Of a DNA stretch of 64,000 nucleotides, positions 61,601 to 64,000 are shown piece after piece. The translations under genes were made by a program, and so were the position numbers. Origin of the DNA: Blattabacterium cuenoti. Lineage in GTDB: Bacteria > Bacteroidota > Bacteroidia > Flavobacteriales > Blattabacteriaceae. The stretch lies in assembly GCF_014251755.1 (NCBI RefSeq), contig NZ_CP059200.1, positions 288,286 through 352,285 on the forward strand. The letters run 5' to 3'. Under the pieces are notes generated by a model that worked only from the letters and a program-made list of their open reading frames with translations, searched no databases and had not been told where the DNA came from. Position 1 is the stretch's first letter. Every line of letters starts with the position of its first letter.

Positions 61601-62982
61601 TTTTGTATAATATATTTTACATGATATTTTTTTGAAAATTTCAGTAAAATATTATTGACATAATCTTCTTCTTCTAATCCATGACGAAATAATTCTATGT
61701 ATAAATCATCACCAAAAAGATCCTTCCACCATAAAAAAACTTTTTCTGCTTTTTTTTCACCATAATTCAGAATAGTATATGGGATTTCTGCATTTAAGTC
61801 TCCAGTAAGAGCAATTAAATTTTCCTTGTATTTTTCTATCAACTTTTTTCCAATTCTAGGAATTCCAGCATAAAACCCTTCTGTAAAACCCAATGAACAA
61901 AGTTTTGTTAAATTATGATAACCTTTTTTATTTTTGGATAAAAGAACTTGTTGATATCGTTGATCCGGTTCTTCTTTCGTAAATTTTTTTTGTAAATAAT
62001 TATTTGAAATAAATACTTCACAACCTACGATTCCTTTAATTGATTTTTCTGGATAATATTTTTTATTTATAGAATGAATAGCATTTAAAAAATGAAAAGA
62101 TCCCATCATATTTCCATAATCTGTTATGCCTACAGCTGGCATATTAAAATGAAAAGCTCTTCTTACTAAGGATTGAATATCTATAGTTGAATGAAGAATA
62201 GAAAAATAAGTATGATTATGAATATGAGAATATTTTTTTTGTTTCAATTTTTCATCTAATGTCTCATCATTTTTTAAAATATTTTTTTTTACTTTTTCTA
62301 AATAAGGCAAATCCTTTTCTTGAAGGAAAACCATAGAAGAAGAAATTTTTTGGGTATGATTTTTTCTAAAACTCAATAAAATATCTTCTTTAACCCCTAT
62401 TTCTTGATGTGAGATTACTCCAATTCGTAATAATTCCAAAAAAGAACGTGCTGTAGCTTTTACATCATTTGCTGCATTATGAAAATTGGCAATTTTCTCT
62501 CCAAAAAGCTTTTGATATAATTCAGATAATGTAGGCCATTTGAATTTTTTTCCACTTCCTAATAATTTGCAATAAGAAACAGAAATTTCTTTAGTATCTA
62601 AATTTTTTTTCTTTTTAAAAGAAATAGAAATTTTTTTTCTAAAAAATTCACATTCAATAACTTTTATATCAAATTTTAAATTGTGTCCAATTAAACATTG
62701 AGATTGATCAAGAGATTTTTGAAATTCATGTAGAACAAAATTTAAATCAAATCCATATTTTTCTGCTTTTTCATTAGTTATTCCATGAATTTTAAAAGCA
62801 TTAAAAGGAATATCATAATTATCTGGCTTTATAATAAAATTTTTAAATTCTATGAAATCTCCTACAACATTATGACTTTGCCATGAGATTTGTACAATTC
62901 TTGGCCAATTATCTATATGAGTAATTGGAGAATTATAAGATCTAGGCAATCCTGTTGTTTCAGTATCAACAATAAGGTACAT
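58693..62982 (-). CDS. dnaE: DNA polymerase III alpha subunit with N-terminal proofreading exonuclease
   Basis: This is the replicative polymerase. The 1429-residue product begins with a DEDDh 3'-5' exonuclease (DTETTG at 6-11, IGHNLKFDIK near 97-106, HNAANDVKAT near 168-177), a form common in Bacteroidetes that merges the epsilon role with alpha. Then come a PHP domain (HIHNHTYFSIL, ITDYGNMMGS), the C-family polymerase core (PGRGSVAGSIVAYC, PDIDIDFDD near residue 670) and an OB-fold region near the C-terminus (MYVCGIVTQIEKK). All expected domains are present. It is divergent from rpsA. Confidence 0.96.
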   Translation of the reverse strand: MYLIVDTETTGLPRSYNSPITHIDNWPRIVQISWQSHNVVGDFIEFKNFIIKPDNYDIPFNAFKIHGITNEKAEKYGFDLNFVLHEFQKSLDQSQCLIGHNLKFDIKVIECEFFRKKISISFKKKKNLDTKEISVSYCKLLGSGKKFKWPTLSELYQKLFGEKIANFHNAANDVKATARSFLELLRIGVISHQEIGVKEDILLSFRKNHTQKISSSMVFLQEKDLPYLEKVKKNILKNDETLDEKLKQKKYSHIHNHTYFSILHSTIDIQSLVRRAFHFNMPAVGITDYGNMMGSFHFLNAIHSINKKYYPEKSIKGIVGCEVFISNNYLQKKFTKEEPDQRYQQVLLSKNKKGYHNLTKLCSLGFTEGFYAGIPRIGKKLIEKYKENLIALTGDLNAEIPYTILNYGEKKAEKVFLWWKDLFGDDLYIELFRHGLEEEDYVNNILLKFSKKYHVKYIIQNNTFYLDKKEANAHDILLCVKNGEKQLTPIGKGRGYRFGFPNHEFYFKSTEEMKKIFFDFPESFDFLEELINKIESYHLFHKTLLPKFQIPKSFEDPTDKIDGGNRGENRFLKKITFDGAKKRYKHITKKIQERILFELKTIEKIGYPGYFLIVHNFISQARKMNISVGPGRGSVAGSIVAYCIEITNIDPMIYNLLFERFLNPDRISLPDIDIDFDDRGREKIIEWVVQKYGKNQVAQIITYATMGAKSSIRDTGRVLNLSLKKTDCMAKMVPNMFSLKTILYDNNIPEKIIINKEEISNVQKLRKIAKDQNTLEGKVLRQAEILEGTIRSTGVHACGIIISPYKIQEYIPVSVSKESDLLLTQFDNHVVEHAGLLKMDFLGLKTLTIIKDAMNLIEKRGKNINFTEHSFPLKDEKTYYLFQKGETVAVFQYESTGMQKYLRKLKPDKFDDLIAMTALYRPGPLQYIPNFISRKHGKEIITYDLPEMEEFLKETYGITIYQEQVMLIAQKIADFTKGEADILRISMGKKQKEKLNTMKNFFLNRAMKKGYPKNILEKIWKDWEYFSCYAFNKSHATCYAYIAFQTAYLKAHFPCEYMASVLSNNMHNMKQLTFLIEECKKMNISVITPDINESNSFFKVTGSNCIRFGLAGIKGVGKNAVKILFQERKKNGPYTSIFNLVQRVDLRVVNKKTLESLILSGSLDSFHIDREQYFHIGSDDQLSTLEKIIRFGSKLRKTKNKIEEPIIMKCDLWSNTYKLSKEKEVLGVYASAHPLDDFCYEMKYCTNTSLKKLKNNESFFMGKKMYVCGIVTQIEKKIYIKNGIKYGIFLLEDYNSSKEFRIYGQQYLKYEPLLIQNNPLYLCFSIDPSKYKKYKITILHIENLQNVLKKLVHKLIIKININNLNSVFINSIEKLFSQQQIGNQKLNIVLYDKVDQVFLNFESIKYEININSSFLKKLEKIKGLDFCLN

Positions 62983-63028
62983 TATTATTTTAATTAGTAG
63001 ATAGTAGAAAAAGTTACTGAAAAATTAT

Positions 63029-63036
63029 TAGTTTTG
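63029..63036 (+). promoter_or_regulatory. Candidate -7 box for rpsA
   Basis: TAGTTTTG fits TAnnTTTG and lies 126 bases before the rpsA ATG, leaving a leader of roughly 120 nt. No clear TTG is seen at -33. Confidence 0.4.
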
Positions 63037-63077
63037 TATGACCTGTTTTTTTTTATGAATTAAATAAAATAAATAAA

Positions 63078-63139
63078 CGAGAATACTCGAACTACTTTAG
63101 TTTTTCTGTCCATATATGTGTTTTATTATGGATAGAAAA
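63078..63139 (+). promoter_or_regulatory. Structured rpsA leader: three consecutive hairpins
   Basis: Within the rpsA 5' leader I see CGAG-AATA-CTCG (63078-63089), AACTA-CTT-TAGTT (63090-63102) and a long hairpin with arms TTTTCTGTCCATA (63102-63114) and TATGGATAGAAAA (63127-63139) around a 12-base loop. The long stem has 13 pairs, one of them G-U. It ends 23 bases before the start codon. A role in S1 autoregulation is an inference. Confidence 0.55.
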
Positions 63140-63162
63140 TCAGTGAAAAAATAATAAAAATT

Positions 63163-64000
63163 ATGTCTAATCAAACCGGAGAAATAAAAAGAAAATCACC
63201 CCCTTCATATGAAATCCAAAATGAAAAACAGAACGATCAGAAAAATATAAAAAACAGTTTTGATTGGACGAAATACGAAACTCATTTCAATAATGAGATA
63301 GAAGAAGAAAGAAAAAAATTGGAAGAAATATATACAAAAACTTTACCAAATATTCAAGAATTAGAAATATATCAAGGAATTGTAACACATATGTTGGATA
63401 CAATGATTATTGTAGATATTGGATTTAAAGCAGAAGGAGCCATTCCTATAAGTGAATTTAGAGAAAACTTGAATATCCAAGTTGGGAGTAAAATAGAAGT
63501 TATGGTTGTTAAGATTGATTATAAAGGACAATGCATCCTTTCGTATCAAAAAGCAAAAATGTTAAGAAATTGGCAACGTATTAATCAAGCATATGACAAA
63601 TCAGAGGTAATATTAGGTTATGTTGCAGCTAGAACAAAAGGAGGATTAATTGTTGAAATATTTGATATAGAATGTTTTTTGCCTGGATCACATATCAATG
63701 TGAAACCTGTTCGGGATTATGATACTTATGTAGGAAAAACTATGGAAATAAAAGTAGTTAAAATTAATCAAAAAACAAAAAATGTTGTTGTCTCTCATAA
63801 AGTGTTAATAGAAAGAGATATTGAAGAACAAAGAAAAGAAATGATATCAAAATTAGATAAAGGTCAAGTATTAGAAGGAAAAATCAAGAACATTCTTCCT
63901 TATGGAGCCTTTGTAGATTTAGGAGGGGTAGATGCTTTGCTTCATATTACCGATATGAGTTGGCCACATATTAACCATCCTACAGAGATAGTTCAATTAG
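63163..64000 (+). CDS. rpsA: 30S ribosomal protein S1 (5' part, runs off the window)
   Basis: S1 binds mRNA on the small subunit and is needed for initiation on leaders without a Shine-Dalgarno site, the norm in Bacteroidetes. The frame from the ATG at 63163 (MSNQTGEIKRKSPPSYE) stays open to the window end, giving 279 codons. Successive S1/OB repeats are visible: GIVTHMLDTMIIVDIGFKAE, GYVAARTKGGLIVEI, and GKIKNILPYGAFVDLGGVDA followed by LLHITDMSWPHI. The N-terminus has a charged, disordered-looking extension of about 60 residues before the first repeat. Confidence 0.95.
   Translation, partial: MSNQTGEIKRKSPPSYEIQNEKQNDQKNIKNSFDWTKYETHFNNEIEEERKKLEEIYTKTLPNIQELEIYQGIVTHMLDTMIIVDIGFKAEGAIPISEFRENLNIQVGSKIEVMVVKIDYKGQCILSYQKAKMLRNWQRINQAYDKSEVILGYVAARTKGGLIVEIFDIECFLPGSHINVKPVRDYDTYVGKTMEIKVVKINQKTKNVVVSHKVLIERDIEEQRKEMISKLDKGQVLEGKIKNILPYGAFVDLGGVDALLHITDMSWPHINHPTEIVQL

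Noticed and set aside
1-64000. CRISPR arrays, insertion sequences, prophage, toxin-antitoxin or defence genes
   Set aside because: I looked for direct repeats with spacers, transposase motifs and typical accessory genes and saw none. The gene content is housekeeping and amino acid metabolism.

Overview
The window looks like part of the reduced, strongly AT-rich chromosome of a Bacteroidetes (Flavobacteriia) insect endosymbiont. The best fit is Blattabacterium, the cockroach symbiont. This is inferred from gene content and protein style, because the window has no 16S rRNA. Supporting features are: a primase without zinc ligands, DnaE with an N-terminal proofreading exonuclease, a DAHP synthase/chorismate mutase fusion, an N-succinylornithine-type transcarbamylase, a flavobacterial GNAT protein joined to ArgG, mevalonate-pathway mvaD, and promoters of the Bacteroidetes type (TTG, about 19 nt, TAnnTTTG). 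Genes are densely packed, convergent genes often overlap, and there are no insertion sequences, phage genes, CRISPR arrays or defence genes.

Layout. 1-2.1 kb (minus): der, ruvA and perhaps the first codons of another gene. 2.2-7.7 kb: trmD, argH, gyrB, uppP, truB. 7.7-12.1 kb: rpsP, tRNA-Gln, a glutamate/dicarboxylate symporter, mvaD, tRNA-His, aspC. 12.2-17.4 kb: rsmG, an amidohydrolase, lysS, lipB, mtaB. 17.5-26.3 kb (minus): peroxiredoxin, dnaG, rpe, fabI, metK and an aromatic amino acid operon headed by a decayed pheA. 26.4-31.8 kb: an Nramp metal transporter, rplI-rpsR-rpsF, gltX, mnmE. 31.9-38.7 kb (plus): prmC, ligA, lon, lysA, tRNA-Ser. 38.7-47.4 kb: metG, a 5'-nuclease remnant of polA, frameshifted nadD, an outer-membrane porin, shortened ftsK, an LptF/G permease, ribB, tRNA-Asp, trxA. 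47.4-58.5 kb (minus): the arginine/carbamoyl-phosphate cluster argE-argB-argF'-carB-carA-argD-argC-(GNAT-argG). 58.7-63.0 kb: dnaE. 63.2 kb to the end: the start of rpsA.

Function. With argH at 2.8 kb, the window carries a full arginine route plus carbamoyl-phosphate synthase, as expected of a symbiont that turns recycled nitrogen into amino acids for its host. Lysine (lysA) and tyrosine (DAHP synthase/chorismate mutase, tyrA, aminotransferase) steps are kept. The phenylalanine-specific enzyme, prephenate dehydratase, survives only as a 97-codon relic with an in-frame stop, so phenylalanine synthesis appears lost while tyrosine synthesis is kept.

I found no new defence or mobile system. The observations most worth following are the pheA relic under an intact promoter, the nadD frameshift inside a 10-A tract, the GNAT-ArgG fusion whose junction is a 9-A tract, several proteins cut down to single domains (PolA, FtsK, MetRS, RibB), Gln at the substrate-specificity position of the transcarbamylase, and a chain of hairpins in the rpsA leader.
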